This document shows, in pieces, positions 21,756 to 33,240 of a stretch of 64,000 bases of DNA (its first letter is position 1; every line of letters begins with the position of its first letter). The DNA is from Stomoxys calcitrans (Eukaryota; Arthropoda; Insecta; Diptera; Muscidae): the NCBI RefSeq assembly GCF_963082655.1, contig NC_081555.1, positions 93,264,914-93,328,913 on the forward strand, read 5' to 3'. The translations under genes and the position numbers were made by a program. Under the pieces are notes generated by a model, which had not been told where the DNA came from, searched no databases, and saw only the letters and a program-made list of their open reading frames with translations.

Positions 21756-22562
21756 TATAAGATCTGGACCGGGCCCGCTCCGATGCGCCTTCTTTTACTT
21801 TGTACGGAACAAAATTTTCCTTGGAATATTTATTTTCGACAATTAAAGAGCTTTTAGTGAAATACCAAAAAATTGCTATTTGTGGGGTATTTTGCGAAAG
21901 GGGTAGACCCCCGGAAAATTGGTCCCGAAAGTGGGTATCAATTCTTGCTCTATACCCAATTTCTTTCATTTAAGCCCCACATTGAGATGGTCGGTAAATA
22001 TGGCCGATTTAGGAGTATATTGGGGAGCGGGGTGGTCCCCCATCACTAACCCCATATTGCCATTGGCCTCAAAATTGGATATCAAATTTCTTTACTATTC
22101 TCAAATACTATTCACTTAAACCCCCTATTGAAAAATACCCCTGTTTGGGGTATGGGCCCTAAAAACTATGAATATCGAGCTCCACTGTCTTGAAGACCTA
22201 AATTGTTTTGGTGAGCAGATATGTCCTACTTGGGGGTTGTTATGGGGGTGGAACGTCCCCCAGACAGTTGGTCCCGAATGTTGATGTCAGACTCATGGTC
22301 TACTCCCAAATACCCTTCATTTGAGCTCCATTTTTTCATAGTCGGCAAACATGACCGGTTGGGGGGGTATTTTATGGGATGGGGCGGCCACTCAGTGACT
22401 TGGCTTTGAAAATATGTATCAGATTCATGTTCTACTTTAAAATTCCTCTTATTTGAGCTTCATATTGCAATATCAGCAAATACTTCCTATTTGGGTGGTG
22501 TTATGGGGGTGGTTATTTGAGCACATATTATGATGCCGGTTTAGGGAGTTTTGGGACAGTAG
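21756..22562 (-). mobile_element. Family B element, minus, tail end
   Basis: It starts with the reversed 3' end (CCGGGCCCGCTCCGATGCGCC, then TCTTTTACTTTGTACGG). Reversed array units follow with CCCCATATTGCCATTGGC and ACTCCCAAATACCCTTCATT. Together with 21335-21755 it forms a same-orientation tandem. Confidence 0.7.
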
Positions 22563-23114
22563 TACTCATCCAAAAAGTCTTTTTCATTACGAACGCAATA
22601 AAATTCAAACCTTATTTATCACCCATTTTCACATTTAATCTGCTGATTTAGTTAATGTATGATTTCGCAATGGCTTGTACATTTCTATCATTCTTTCATG
22701 CTGATAGTTGTAGACTATAAAACCATTGTGAAAATTACTATCTGCTTTTATATTTAATACGATCACGTATAGCATTGTAAATTGGAAAAGTTTTTTGGTG
22801 ACATTTCAATTTCCTTGATGTAACGTGTTTGCCGTTCTAATGAATATTCTGTACAATGTGGCATCACAATTCATGTGTGAAAGTTTCCTGTGAAAAGTTT
22901 TACTTTTGTTATTTCAAATGGATTTCAATTTTGTTGTATCGCTATTTCTTTCCTATGGTAGTCCACAATATGAGTTATAAAATTGAAATAGTTTTGAGCT
23001 TCATTGGAAGCTATTTAACCTGATTGGGAAGTGGGAGCTAGAGATTAATGGTATTCTTTATCAAAAGTCATATAAGTTGTTTATGAGAGAGAAAATTAGA
23101 TTTTAGTAGAACAA
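22563..23114. other. Unique AT-rich stretch
   Basis: Nothing was recognised. There is no open frame of note and no repeat similarity to the rest of the window. Confidence 0.5.
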
Positions 23115-23198
23115 ATTACAATACCCACCACCATAGGATAGGGTATACTAATCTAGTCATTCCATTTGTAATACCTCCAAATATTGATCTAAGACCCC
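23115..23198 (-). mobile_element. Family A tail fragment
   Basis: This is a minus-oriented tail (TACCCACCACCATAGGATAG, TAATCTAGTCATTCC, ATTGATCTAAGACCCCAT). A family B head cuts it at 23199. Confidence 0.65.
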
Positions 23199-24640
23199 AT
23201 CTATATATATATAAATGAATTTGTGTTTGTTTGTAGGTTTGTTTGTTTGTTTGTGTGTTCCTTATAGACTCAGAAACGGCTGAACCAATTTTCGCTGATG
23301 CTGCATAATGATCCCGGGGTGAAAATATGGTACAAAATTTTTTTGATATCTGAAGGGGGAGCGGACCCTCCCCCTTACACTAATTTCAGAAAATCCAGAT
23401 CTCGGCCGATAGGTGGTGCGATTCGTGTGCTCTCTTACAGTAACCTACATAAAAAAATTTGGTATCCAAATTTCGGGTGGGATACCTAGGGGGACGCCCC
23501 ACCCCAAAACCTACCAAATATATGTATACACCAATCACCACAATATGGGACACAAATGAAAGGTTTTTAAGGTTAGAAAACGTATCTGATATCAAATTGT
23601 GAGACCAAGTGTTTGGGGGACAACCCAAACCCCCAAAACACCCCTAAATCGGACATATTTACTGACAATGGCAATATGGGACTCAAATGAAAGGTATTTG
23701 CGAGTAAAATACGAATCTGACATCCAAATTTGGGAAAAAGTTTCTGGGGGTCCTCCCCTTCCCCAAAACACCCCCCGAACAGGACTTTTTTACTGCCATT
23801 TTCCTTGACAATATGGGGCTTAAATGGAAGGTATTTGAGTGTAGAATTAGAATATGATATCCACGTGGGACTAAGTGTTTGGGGTCCACCCTCCCCAAAA
23901 GCATCCCCAAAGGGGACAAATTTATGACCATAGCAATATGGCGCTAAAATGAAAGGTCTTTGTGAGTAAAGCACGAATCTGATATCAATGTTCGGCAAAA
24001 GTGTCTATGGGGCCACCCCACCCCCACAACACCACCCAAAAAAGGAAGTATTTGCTGACTATTGCAATGTGGGCTCCAATAAGAGGTACTTTAGATTAGA
24101 ATACGAAGCTGATATATATTTTCAGAGAAAGTCACTGAATGACCGCCCTATCACGCAGAACACCCCCCAACGGACAAGTTTGCCGACTATGGAAATTTGG
24201 GGCTTAAATGAAAGGTATTGGGGGTAGAGCAATAACTGATGCCCACTTTCGGGACCAATTTTCTGGGGGTCTACCCCTTTCCCAAAATACCCCACAAACA
24301 GCAATTTTTGGATATGGGACTCAAATAAAGGTAATTGGGAGTAGAATACGAATTTGGTAACCAAATGTAGGACCATGTATTTAGGGCATCGCCCCTTTCC
24401 CAAAACACCCCCAAAGGAAAAAAATTGTTCGACCATGCCAATGTGTGTCTCAAATGAAAGGTACTTGAGATTAGAAAACGCATTTGATAACCTATTTTGG
24501 GGCCATCTTAAGCCAATAGCAATATGGGGTTTAAATAAATGGTATTTGAGAGATATTTTTTCAGGACTATGTGTTTGGGGGACAACTCCACCCCCAAAAC
24601 ACCCCCAAAATCTGACGTGTTTACCAAGTACCATGTGCCA
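23199..24640 (+). mobile_element. Family B element, plus
   Basis: The head at 23207 (ATATATATAAATGAATTTGTG, a GTTT-rich tract, AAACGGCTGAACCAATTTTC) is followed by about ten units. Several units show the strong inverted repeat GTGTTTGGGGG ... CCCCCAAAACAC (23608-23641). The tail and CTAGT end are missing. Confidence 0.75.
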
Positions 24641-24837
24641 AGTACGGTGCAATTCAGCTTATAACCTGAAATAGCTCTCGTATAAAACGGTCTCTCGATT
24701 ATCCTTGTTCGGTTCCTAGAAGCTTTAATTTTTGATGGTTTGGCAGAAGTTTGGTATGTAGAATAAAATTATGCCCTTCAACTTAATTTACTTTGAAGGG
24801 TTCGCAAGATTCGGCCGGTCGAACTTAGCACCCTTCT
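24641..24837 (-). mobile_element. Family A head fragment
   Basis: This is a minus-oriented unit and head, ending in the palindrome TTCGGCCGGTCGAAC and CTTAGCACCC. The classical inverted repeat is deleted here: GGGTTCGCAAGATTCGG is found instead. Confidence 0.6.
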
Positions 24838-25548
24838 TATACCCACCACCGAAGGATGAGGGTATATTCATTTTGTAATTCCGTTTGCAACACATCGAAA
24901 TATCCATTTCCGACCCTGTAAGGTATATATATTCTTGATCAGACGATCTAGCCATGTCCGTCCGTCTGTCCGTCTTTCTGTTGAAATCACGCTACAGTTT
25001 TTAAAAATAGAGATATTGAGCGGAAATTTTGCACAGATTCTTTTTTGGTCCAGATCGGTTCAGATTTGAATATAGCTGCCATATAGACCGATCCTCCGAT
25101 TTAGGGTCTAAGGCACATAAAAGCCATATTTATTATCCGATTTTGCTGGAACTTGGTATAGTGAGTTGTGTTAGGCCCTTCGACATCTTCTTCGATTTGA
25201 CCCAGATCGATATATCGATTTAAAGTCTTGGCCACATAAAAGGCATATTTATAATCCGATTTCACTGAAATGTGTCACGGTGACTTATGGTTTAGTCGTA
25301 TATGGTTCATATCGGTTTATTTTTAGGTATAGCTACTTAAACGACCAATACTTTGTTAAACACAATTGAACAATGACTTGTACTTACAAGTATTTGGTCC
25401 AAATCGGAACATATTTCAATATAGCTGCTATGCGGGATAAGCTATGAATTTTTCACCGAATTTTGACGAAAGGTGGTTTACATATATACCCGAGGTGGTG
25501 GGTATCCAAAGTCCATCCCGGCCGAACTTAACAACTTTTTACTTGTTT
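24838..25548 (-). mobile_element. Family A2 element, minus, complete ends
   Basis: The tail is at the left: TATACCCACCACCGAAGGATG, a core with TATATATTCTTGATC and a short GTCY tract near 24958-24980. About three array units follow. The head at the right has GAGGTGGTGGGTATC and a palindrome-like CATCCCGGCCGAACTTAA, ending TTTTTACTTG. The palindrome is partly eroded. Confidence 0.75.
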
Positions 25549-25549
25549 C

Positions 25550-26408
25550 ATGTTGTACCTTACACCACTACTGTGGTACAGGGTGTTATAACTAAGTGAA
25601 TTACTTTGTAACACCCAAAAGGAAAAGAGAAAGACCCATTGATAAGTATACTGATCGACTCAGAATCACTTTCTGATTCGATTTAGCCATGTCCGGCTGT
25701 CTGTCTGTCCGTCTGTCCATGTTAATTTGTGTACAAACTATAGGTTGTAATTTTCAATAAAATAGTCATTAGTTAACCCATTCTCTCGAAATTTGGCAGG
25801 AAGGATTTTCTTATAAGTCCCGACATTACAGGTGAATTTCATAGAAATCGGTTTAGATTTAGACATAGCTCCCTTAGATATGTTCGTCCGATTTGCAGAA
25901 ATGCTGCAATAAAATGGTCATTTGTTTACCGTTTCTCTTGAAATTTTTTAAGACGGATTTTCTCTTGACTCTCGACATTACTGGTGGTTTTCATGGAAAT
26001 CGGTTCAGATTTAGATAAAGCTGTCATATATGTATATCGCCCGATTTTCACTTCTAGAGCAATTGCAATCGCATTTTTTGACCATTCTTGGCAAAATTTT
26101 GCACAACGCATTTCTCGACGATTATCTGAGAAGTTTGCTCGAAATCGGTTTAGAACTAGATATAGCTCCCATATATATGTTCATCATATTTTGGGTAATT
26201 TGTAATAATGTTGTCATTTGTGAACTGTAGTTATTACAGTTTGAACATAAATGTAATACGGATTGTTTAATAACCCATCTGAAAACATCCGGCGAGGTCC
26301 ATCAATTGTTCATCAATTGTTTCAGAATTAGACATAGCTCCAACTTTGTACCTATAGGGTAGGTGTAGGGTATTATAAAGTCGGCACCGCCCGACTTTTG
26401 TCTTTCCT
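25550..26408 (-). mobile_element. Family A3 element, near complete
   Basis: This is the sister of 2286-3408, with both ends. The tail is TACACCACTACTGTGGTACAG, then CACCCAAAAGGAAAAGAG. A GTCY tract and units with ATCGGTTTAGATTTAGAC follow. The head is GTAGGTGTAGGGTATTATAAA followed by the palindrome AAGTCGGCACCGCCCGACTT. The palindrome differs in sequence from A1 yet keeps its stem. Confidence 0.8.
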
Positions 26409-26870
26409 TACCGGGTTTTCATTGAATTATGGAATCATGTTTAATATAATTTTATTTTACAACATTTCGATTTCGTTTCAATTTGCTATTGCACAAACAA
26501 TTAAATTGAGAAATTCAATCTCACCTTAGGACCCTTGGAATTAATCTTCTTAAGATTAATGGTAACTTCATTTACCATATGCGCTTTTAGGTATATGATA
26601 GTTAAACAAATATGGTCATAACTATTTGAGTTTGGGATGATCTATGGTCTACACTCTTAGTTGGCTATGCATATCTCGATTTTGTGTGTGTGTGTGTGTA
26701 AGTACAATTTTTTAATCAAATTTTATCTTAAAATAGAAAGTACAACATGCATACCACAATGGGAAACCTTTGGGGCAATACATAGCGCATAAATAGCGTG
26801 ACGATCCCAATGTGGCAATAAGACGGGATATCTAAACAAGAAAAGAGGAATTTGGCGTGAAAGCTTATAT
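26409..26870. other. Unique stretch with (GT)n
   Basis: This is AT-rich DNA with a GT tract at 26683-26700. No gene was recognised; the short minus-strand frame at 26728-26976 partly overlaps a family A head and is not credible. Confidence 0.5.
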
Positions 26871-26871
26871 A

Positions 26872-27369
26872 AACAAGTAAAAGTGTGCTAAGTTTGGCCG
26901 GATGAATCTTATACACCCTCCACCATGGATGGCGTAGGTCAAGTTCTTTGGCCGGAATTTCTTTATAGGCGAACAAAGATTAATGGATCATAGTTGCTAA
27001 GCTATTGGAGTTGTATCAGTTTAGGAACGGATTCGGAATATACTTGGTTAGGTTGTTGGATGCCATAACCAAAATCATTGTTCAAAATGTAGAAATTTAG
27101 ACCACGTCACAGTTGGAAGTCATATCAAAACACTTCATGCAAAATATCAAAAATTTCAGCCAAATCGGGTAATAATTGTGTACTCTAGCGACTTAGGAAG
27201 TCAAGATCCGAGATCAGTTTATATGGGAGATATATCAGGTTATGAACCGATTTAGACCATATTTGGCACAGTTGGTGAAAGTTAAAACATAACACACCAT
27301 GCAAAATTTCAGCACAAAATCTCACTATAAATGCAGGTCGGTTGGGCGCAATTATTATCCTCATGAAAT
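26872..27369 (+). mobile_element. Family A1 element, left arm
   Basis: The head (ACAAGTAAAAGTGTGCTAAG, TTTGGCCGGATGAA, CACCCTCCACCATGGATGG) is followed by plus-strand units. At about 27370 the unit orientation flips. Confidence 0.7.
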
Positions 27370-27745
27370 TTAGCATGACGTGTTTTGTTATGACTTCCAA
27401 CGACTGTGTTAAGTATGGTTCAAATCGGTCCAAAACCTCATATAGCTGCCATATAAACCGATCTCCCGATTTGACTTCTTGAGCTTCTAGAGGACGAAAT
27501 TCCTATCCGATTTGGCTGTAATTTTGCACATGTCGTTTTGGTGTGACTTTCAACAGTTGTGCCAAATATAGTCTAAATTGGTTCAAAACATAATATAGCT
27601 GCCATATAAACCAATCTCCCAATTTGCCTTTTTGAGCTTCTGGAGGGCGCCATTAATACTCGATTTGGCTAAAATGTTGAAGATGGTAGTTTTTTATGAC
27701 TTCTTATAGTCATATCAGTAAATAACTCGATAAAGCTCATATAGA
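27370..27745 (-). mobile_element. Family A1 array, inverted arm
   Basis: These units are in reverse orientation (GACTTCCAACGACTGTGTTA, TAGCTGCCATATAAACCGATC, GAGCTTCTAGAGGACG). The stretch lies between two plus-oriented arrays and has no own tail. Confidence 0.7.
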
Positions 27746-29412
27746 ACAAGGAATAGCGTGCTAAGTTCGGTCGGGCCGAATCTTATATACCCTCCACCAT
27801 GAATCGCATTTGTCGAGTTCTTTGCGCGGAGCTTTGGAGCTTTATCAAGTTATAGTCAGATTTGGTCATTGTGTAATATTTCAGTTCATTCCGATAAGAA
27901 TTTCGCTTTGTGGGGGCTCAAAAATCAAAATCGGGAGATCGGTTTATATGGGAGCTGTATCAAGCTATTGATCGATTCAAACCATATTAGACACGTATGT
28001 AGAAGGTCATGAGAGAAGCAAAATTTCTGCCAAATCGGATGAGAACTGCGCCCTCTAGAGGCTCAAGAAGTCAAGATCCCAGATCGGTTTATATGGCAGC
28101 TATATCAGGTTATTTACAAATTTGCGCCATACTTAGCACAGTTATAGGAAGTCATAACAAAACACCTTATGCAAAATTTCAGCCTAATCGAATGAGAATT
28201 GCGCGCTCTATTTGTTTAAGAAATCAAGATCCAAGATCGGTTTATATGACACCTTTACCAGATTATTAATCGATTTCAATCATACTTAGCACAGTTGTTG
28301 GAGGTGATACCAAAACACTACATGCACAATTTTAGTCAAGTCGGATAAAAATTGCTCCCTCTAGTGGCTCAAGAAGTCAAGACCCAAGATCGGTTTATAT
28401 GGCAGCTATATCAGGTTATGTACCGATTTGCGCCATACTTAGCATAGTTATTGGAAGTCATAACAAAACACTTCATGCAAAATTTCTTCCAAATCTAATG
28501 AGAATTGCGCCCTCTAGAGGCTCAAGAAATCAAAATCCCAGATTGGTTTAGATGGCAGCTATACCAGGTTATGAACCGATTTACGCCATACCAAGCACAG
28601 TTCTTGGAAGACATTATTAACCACGTCATGCAAAATTTCAGCCAAATCGGATGAGAGTTGTGCCCTCTAGCCGCTCAAGAAGTCAAGTTCCAAGATCGGT
28701 TTATATGGCTGCAATGCCAGGTTATGAACTGATTTCAAACCATACATAGCAAAGTTGTTTGAAGTCATAACAGAACAGTTCGTTCAAAATTACAGCCAAA
28801 TCGAATACGATTTGCGACCTCTAAAAGTTTATATGGCAGCTATATCTGCACCGATTTTAACATATGTACAGTTGTTGGAAATGATACCAAAACACCATGT
28901 CAGTCAAATCGGAAGAAAATTGCGCCCTCTAGAGGCTTAAGTAGTCAAGGCCAAAGATCGGATTATGTGATAGCTATATCAAAACATGGAGCGATTTGAC
29001 CCATTTACAATCCCAACCGAACTACTCTAATAAGAAGTGTTTGTACAAAATTTCATGCGGCTAGCTTTACTCCTTTGGAAGTAAGCGTGCTTTCGACAGA
29101 CAGACGGACGGACAGACGGACGGACAGACGGACAGACGGACAGACGGACGGACAGACGGACGGACAGACAGACGGACGGACAGACGGACAGACGGACGGA
29201 CAGACAGACAGACAGACGGACAGACGGACGGACAGACGGACGGACAGACGGACGGACGGGCGGACAGACGGACGGACATGGCTTGATCGACTTAAAGTGT
29301 TATGACGATCAAGAATATATATACTTTATGGGGTCTTATATGCATATTTCGAGGTGTTACAAACAGAATGATGAAATTAGTATACCCCCATCTTATGGTG
29401 GAGGGTATAAAA
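27746..29412 (+). mobile_element. Family A1 element, complete
   Basis: This is a complete plus-strand A1 copy. The head has TTCGGTCGGGCCGAA and TATACCCTCCACCATGAA. Units start GATCGG at 28082, 28235, 28388, 28541 and 28694, exactly 153 bp apart (one unit has GATTGG). A long (ACAGACGG)n tract, a core with AAGAATATATATACTTTATG and the closing ATGGTGGAGGGTATAAAAAC follow. Apparent ORFs across the units are by-products of the 51-codon period. Confidence 0.85.
29095..29278. repeat. (ACAGACGG)n microsatellite, about 184 bp
   Basis: This tract mixes ACGG and ACAG tetramers and is the longest of the tail microsatellites in this orientation. It is open in several frames and so creates false Thr/Asp/Gly/Arg-rich or Pro/Ser/Val-rich ORFs. 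Confidence 0.9.
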
Positions 29413-30562
29413 ACTAAACATTTAAGGACGATCCTATTTGTAAGGCTATGTGGCGTCTTTAACTGCGGTTCATTGTTCCAAGTTCAATTACTTTACTTTA
29501 AACGATATTTTGACCTTTATTTTAAGACGGAGGATTAAGGCTTTATTAACCGTTAAAATTCAAAAAAACGTTAATATGAAAGAAATTATTTTTCACCAAA
29601 GGGAATGTTTTCTTTAAAATTAGGAAAATTTACCATCTTTTAATAAAGTTTACTAATGTTTGACTCGAATCTTTAAAATTTGGAAAAAAAAATTTCAGTA
29701 TAGGCAGTATTGATGTTAATCCATGATTACTGTATAATCTGCAACAAATTATGGACTCAAAATAGTTTGTCGTGAAAATGAGCACCAATGGTTGTCTATT
29801 CCATTTCATTGTCCTAAATTCTTGATATACTAATCTAGCTCGTTTCAATAGTTTTTCCTCTTGGCTAGATGCTAAACATCATGTAAATTTTTCACCTGAA
29901 GTCGTTTTTTCATAGTCCTTTCCGGCCGCCAGCAGTTGTAGCAAAAAAAAAGGAGTCTATCTTTTTGTCCTTCTTCTTTTCTTCCCAAAAGGGTCGAGCA
30001 GACATTTTTGCTAGTGTTAATATGTGGTTTTTGAGGCATGAAAAGATATGCAGAGACATTTTATTATAACACAAGGTGAGCTGAGGTCATCTGTGGATGG
30101 ATGTTGTGCCTCAGTTGTATAATTTATGAAGCAGGACTAAGACTTTGCCATTAACACCAAAGTGTAAAAGTGTATGTGTGGGTTCGTGTGTGGAATGCTG
30201 TGTCCACTCTCCCTGGTATAGTACGAGTATGAAGATGTTAAAGCAGATAACATAAATTAATGTGTTCAGGCCAACATCATGGCGAAAAATTGAGTTAATG
30301 ATTTATGAGAATTTTTGTGAATTGCACAAAGAAACGAAAGTTGGAGGTTTTTTTCTTCTCGTTTATTATGTAGGGAGAAAAGAAGGAGAAGAATGAGGAC
30401 AACAATTTCCATAAGCTGTGTGAAAGGATTGGCCAAAAATTAATTGAATAAAAACTGACCCTTAAACATTGGCATTTCATTGTGCTACCAATACACTGAA
30501 AAAATATATTTAAAAAAATTTAAATTATGGATTACGATGAAAATTTAAAACGGAATAAAAAC
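29413..30562. other. Unique AT-rich stretch
   Basis: No gene or element was recognised. Short frames are chance products of AT-rich sequence. Confidence 0.5.
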
Positions 30563-32992
30563 AAGAAAAAAGGCGTAAAGTTCGTCTGTCCCAAATTTCG
30601 GCAACATCGGACAATAAACGCGCCTTTTATGGGCTCAAAATATAAAATCGAGAGATTGGTCTATATGGCAGCTATATCCAAATCTGGACCGATCTAAGTG
30701 AAATTGAAGAAGGATGTCGAAGGGCCTAACACAAGTCACTGCCCCAAATTTCGGCGACATCGGACAATAAATGCGATTTTTATGGCCCCAAATCTTAAAA
30801 CCGAGAGATCTGTCTATATGGTAGCTATATCCAAATATGGACCGATCTGTGTCATAGCGCAGAAGTATGTCAAAGGGCTTAACCTTACTTACTGTTCCAA
30901 GTTTCGGCGACATGGGACATTAAATGCGCCTTTAATGGGCCCAAAACCTTAAATCGAGGGATCGGTCTATATGGCAGCTATATCCAAATCTGATCCGATC
31001 AGGGCCAAATTTAAGAAAGATGTCGAAGGGCCCAATACAACTCACTGTCCCAAATTTCAGCAAAATCGGATAATAAATGTGGCTTTTATGGACCCAAAAC
31101 TTTAAATCGAGAGATCGGTCTATATGGCAGCTATATCCAAATCTGGACTGATCTGTACCATATTACAGAAATATATCGAGGGGCTTATCTATATTAACGG
31201 TCTCAAATTTCGGCGACATCGGACAATAAATGCGCCTTTTATGGGCCCAAAACCTTAAATCGAGAGATCGGTCTATATGGCAGCTATATCCAAATCTGGA
31301 CCGATGCGGGCCAAATTGACGAAGGATGTTGAAGGGCCTAATACAACTCACTGTCCCAAAATTCAGCAAAATCGGATAATAAATGTGGCTTTTATGTGCT
31401 TAAGACCCTAAATCGGAGGATCGGCCCATATGGCAGCTCTATCCAAATCTTAACCGAACTGAGCCAAATTGACGAAGGATGTGGAAGAGACTAACGCAAC
31501 TCCCTGTCCCAAATTTCAGCAAAATTGGATAATAAATGTGTCTTTTATGGGCCTAAGACCCTAAATCGGGGGATCGGTCTATATAGCAGCTATATCCAAC
31601 TCTGAACCGATCTGGGCCAAATTCACGAAGGATATCGAAGGGCCGAACACAACTCACTGTCCCAAATTTCAGCAACAACGGATAATAAATGTGACTTTTA
31701 TGGGCCTAAGACCCTAAATCGGAGGATCGGTCTATATAGCAGCTATATCCAATTCTGAACCGAACCAAACTGAAGAAAGATGTCGAAGGGCTTAGGACAA
31801 CTTATGTCCCAAATTTTGGCAACATCGGACAATAAATGCGCCTTTTATGGCCCCAAAACCTTAAATCAAGGAATCGGTCTATATGACAGCTATATCCATA
31901 TCTGGACCGATTTAAGTGAAACTGAAGAAGGATGTCGAAGGACCCAACACAACTCACTGCACCAAATTTCGGCGACATCGGACAATAAATGCGCCTTTTA
32001 TGGGCTCAAAAACTTAAATCGAGAGATCGGTCTATATCGCAGCTATATCCAAATCTGGACCGATCTAGGCCAAATTGATGAAGGTTGTCATAGGGCTTAA
32101 CATAACTCACTGCCTCAAATATCAGCAAAATCGAATAATTAATGCGGTTTTTATGGGCCTAAGACCCTAAATCGGCCGATCGGTCTATATGGCAGCTATA
32201 TCCAAATCTGAACCTATCTGGGCCAAATTGACGAGGGATATCTAAGGGCCTAACACAACTAACTGTCCCAAATTTAAGCAAAATCGGATAATAAATTTGG
32301 CTTTTATGGGACTAAGACTTTAAATAGGGAGATCGGTCTATATGGCAGCTATATCCAAATCTGGACCGATCTAGGCCAAATTCATAAGGAATGTCGAAGG
32401 TCCTAACACAACTCACCGTTCCAAATTTCAGCAAAATCGGATAATAAATATAGCTTTTATGGGTCTATGACCCTAAATCGGAGGATCGGTCCATATGGCA
32501 GCTATATCCAAATCTGAACCGATATAGGCCAACTTGATAAGGAATATCGAAGAGTCTAACACAACTCACTGTCCCAAATTTCAGCAAAATCGGATAATAA
32601 ATATGGCTTTTATAGGCCTAAGACCATAAATAGGCAGATCGGTCTATATGGCAGCTATATCCTAATCTGGACCGATCTAGGCCAAATTCATAAAGAATTT
32701 CGAAAATCCTAACACAACTCACCGTCCCAAATTTCAGAAGAATCGGATAATAAATATGGCTTTTATGGGGCTAAAACCCTTAATCGGCGGATCGGTCTAT
32801 ATGGAGGCTATATCAAGATATAGTCCGAATTAGCCCATCTTCGAACTTTATCTTCTTATGGACAAAAAAAGAATCTGTGCGAAGTTTTAACTCAATATCT
32901 CTATTTTTAAAGACTGTAGGGTGATTTCAACAGACAGACGGACAGACAGACAAAGGGACATAGCTAAAACAAATTTGAAAGTGATTCTGAGC
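30563..32992 (+). mobile_element. Long family A2 tandem array
   Basis: This is the longest array: about 15 units with GATCGGTCTATATGGCAGCT. Unit starts from 30960 (31113, 31266, 31419, 31572, 31725, then 31872, 32025, 32178, 32331, 32484, 32637, 32790) are 153 bp apart except one 147-bp step. It ends in the A2 tail with CAGACAGACGGACAGACAG. The head is absent; the left edge at about 30563 begins abruptly after an ACAAGAAAAAAGGCG remnant. Confidence 0.85.
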
Positions 32993-33090
32993 CTATCGGT
33001 ATACTTATCAATGGGTCTATCTCTCCTCCTTTCGGGTGTTACAAACAAATTCATTAAGTCATAATTGGTGGTGTAGGTTATAAATATATT
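32993..33090 (+). mobile_element. Family A3 tail fragment
   Basis: The tail of the A3 subtype (AAGTGATTCTGAGCCTATCG, TATCAATGGGTCTATCTCTC, CTTTCGGGTGTTACAAAC) is fused to an A2 array, forming a chimeric element. Confidence 0.7.
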
Positions 33091-33240
33091 CCCCAGATAT
33101 TTAGTGGGTGCCAGGCTATCGTCGTAATGAAATTACATCTTGGTCAATCCACCACTAACTTAAGTGCAAGGCTTGATACACTCTGCAGTGGTCGGGTATT
33201 CTTCTCGATATGACCATTCCTAGCCCTTCAGAAAACGCCC
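33091..33240. other. Unassigned 150-bp spacer
   Basis: This sequence lies between two family A arrays and has no similarity that I recognise. It may be LINE debris. Confidence 0.35.

Noticed and set aside
29067..29305. Thr/Asp/Gly- and Pro/Ser/Val-rich ORFs
   Set aside because: They are products of the (ACAGACGG)n tract in the family A tail.
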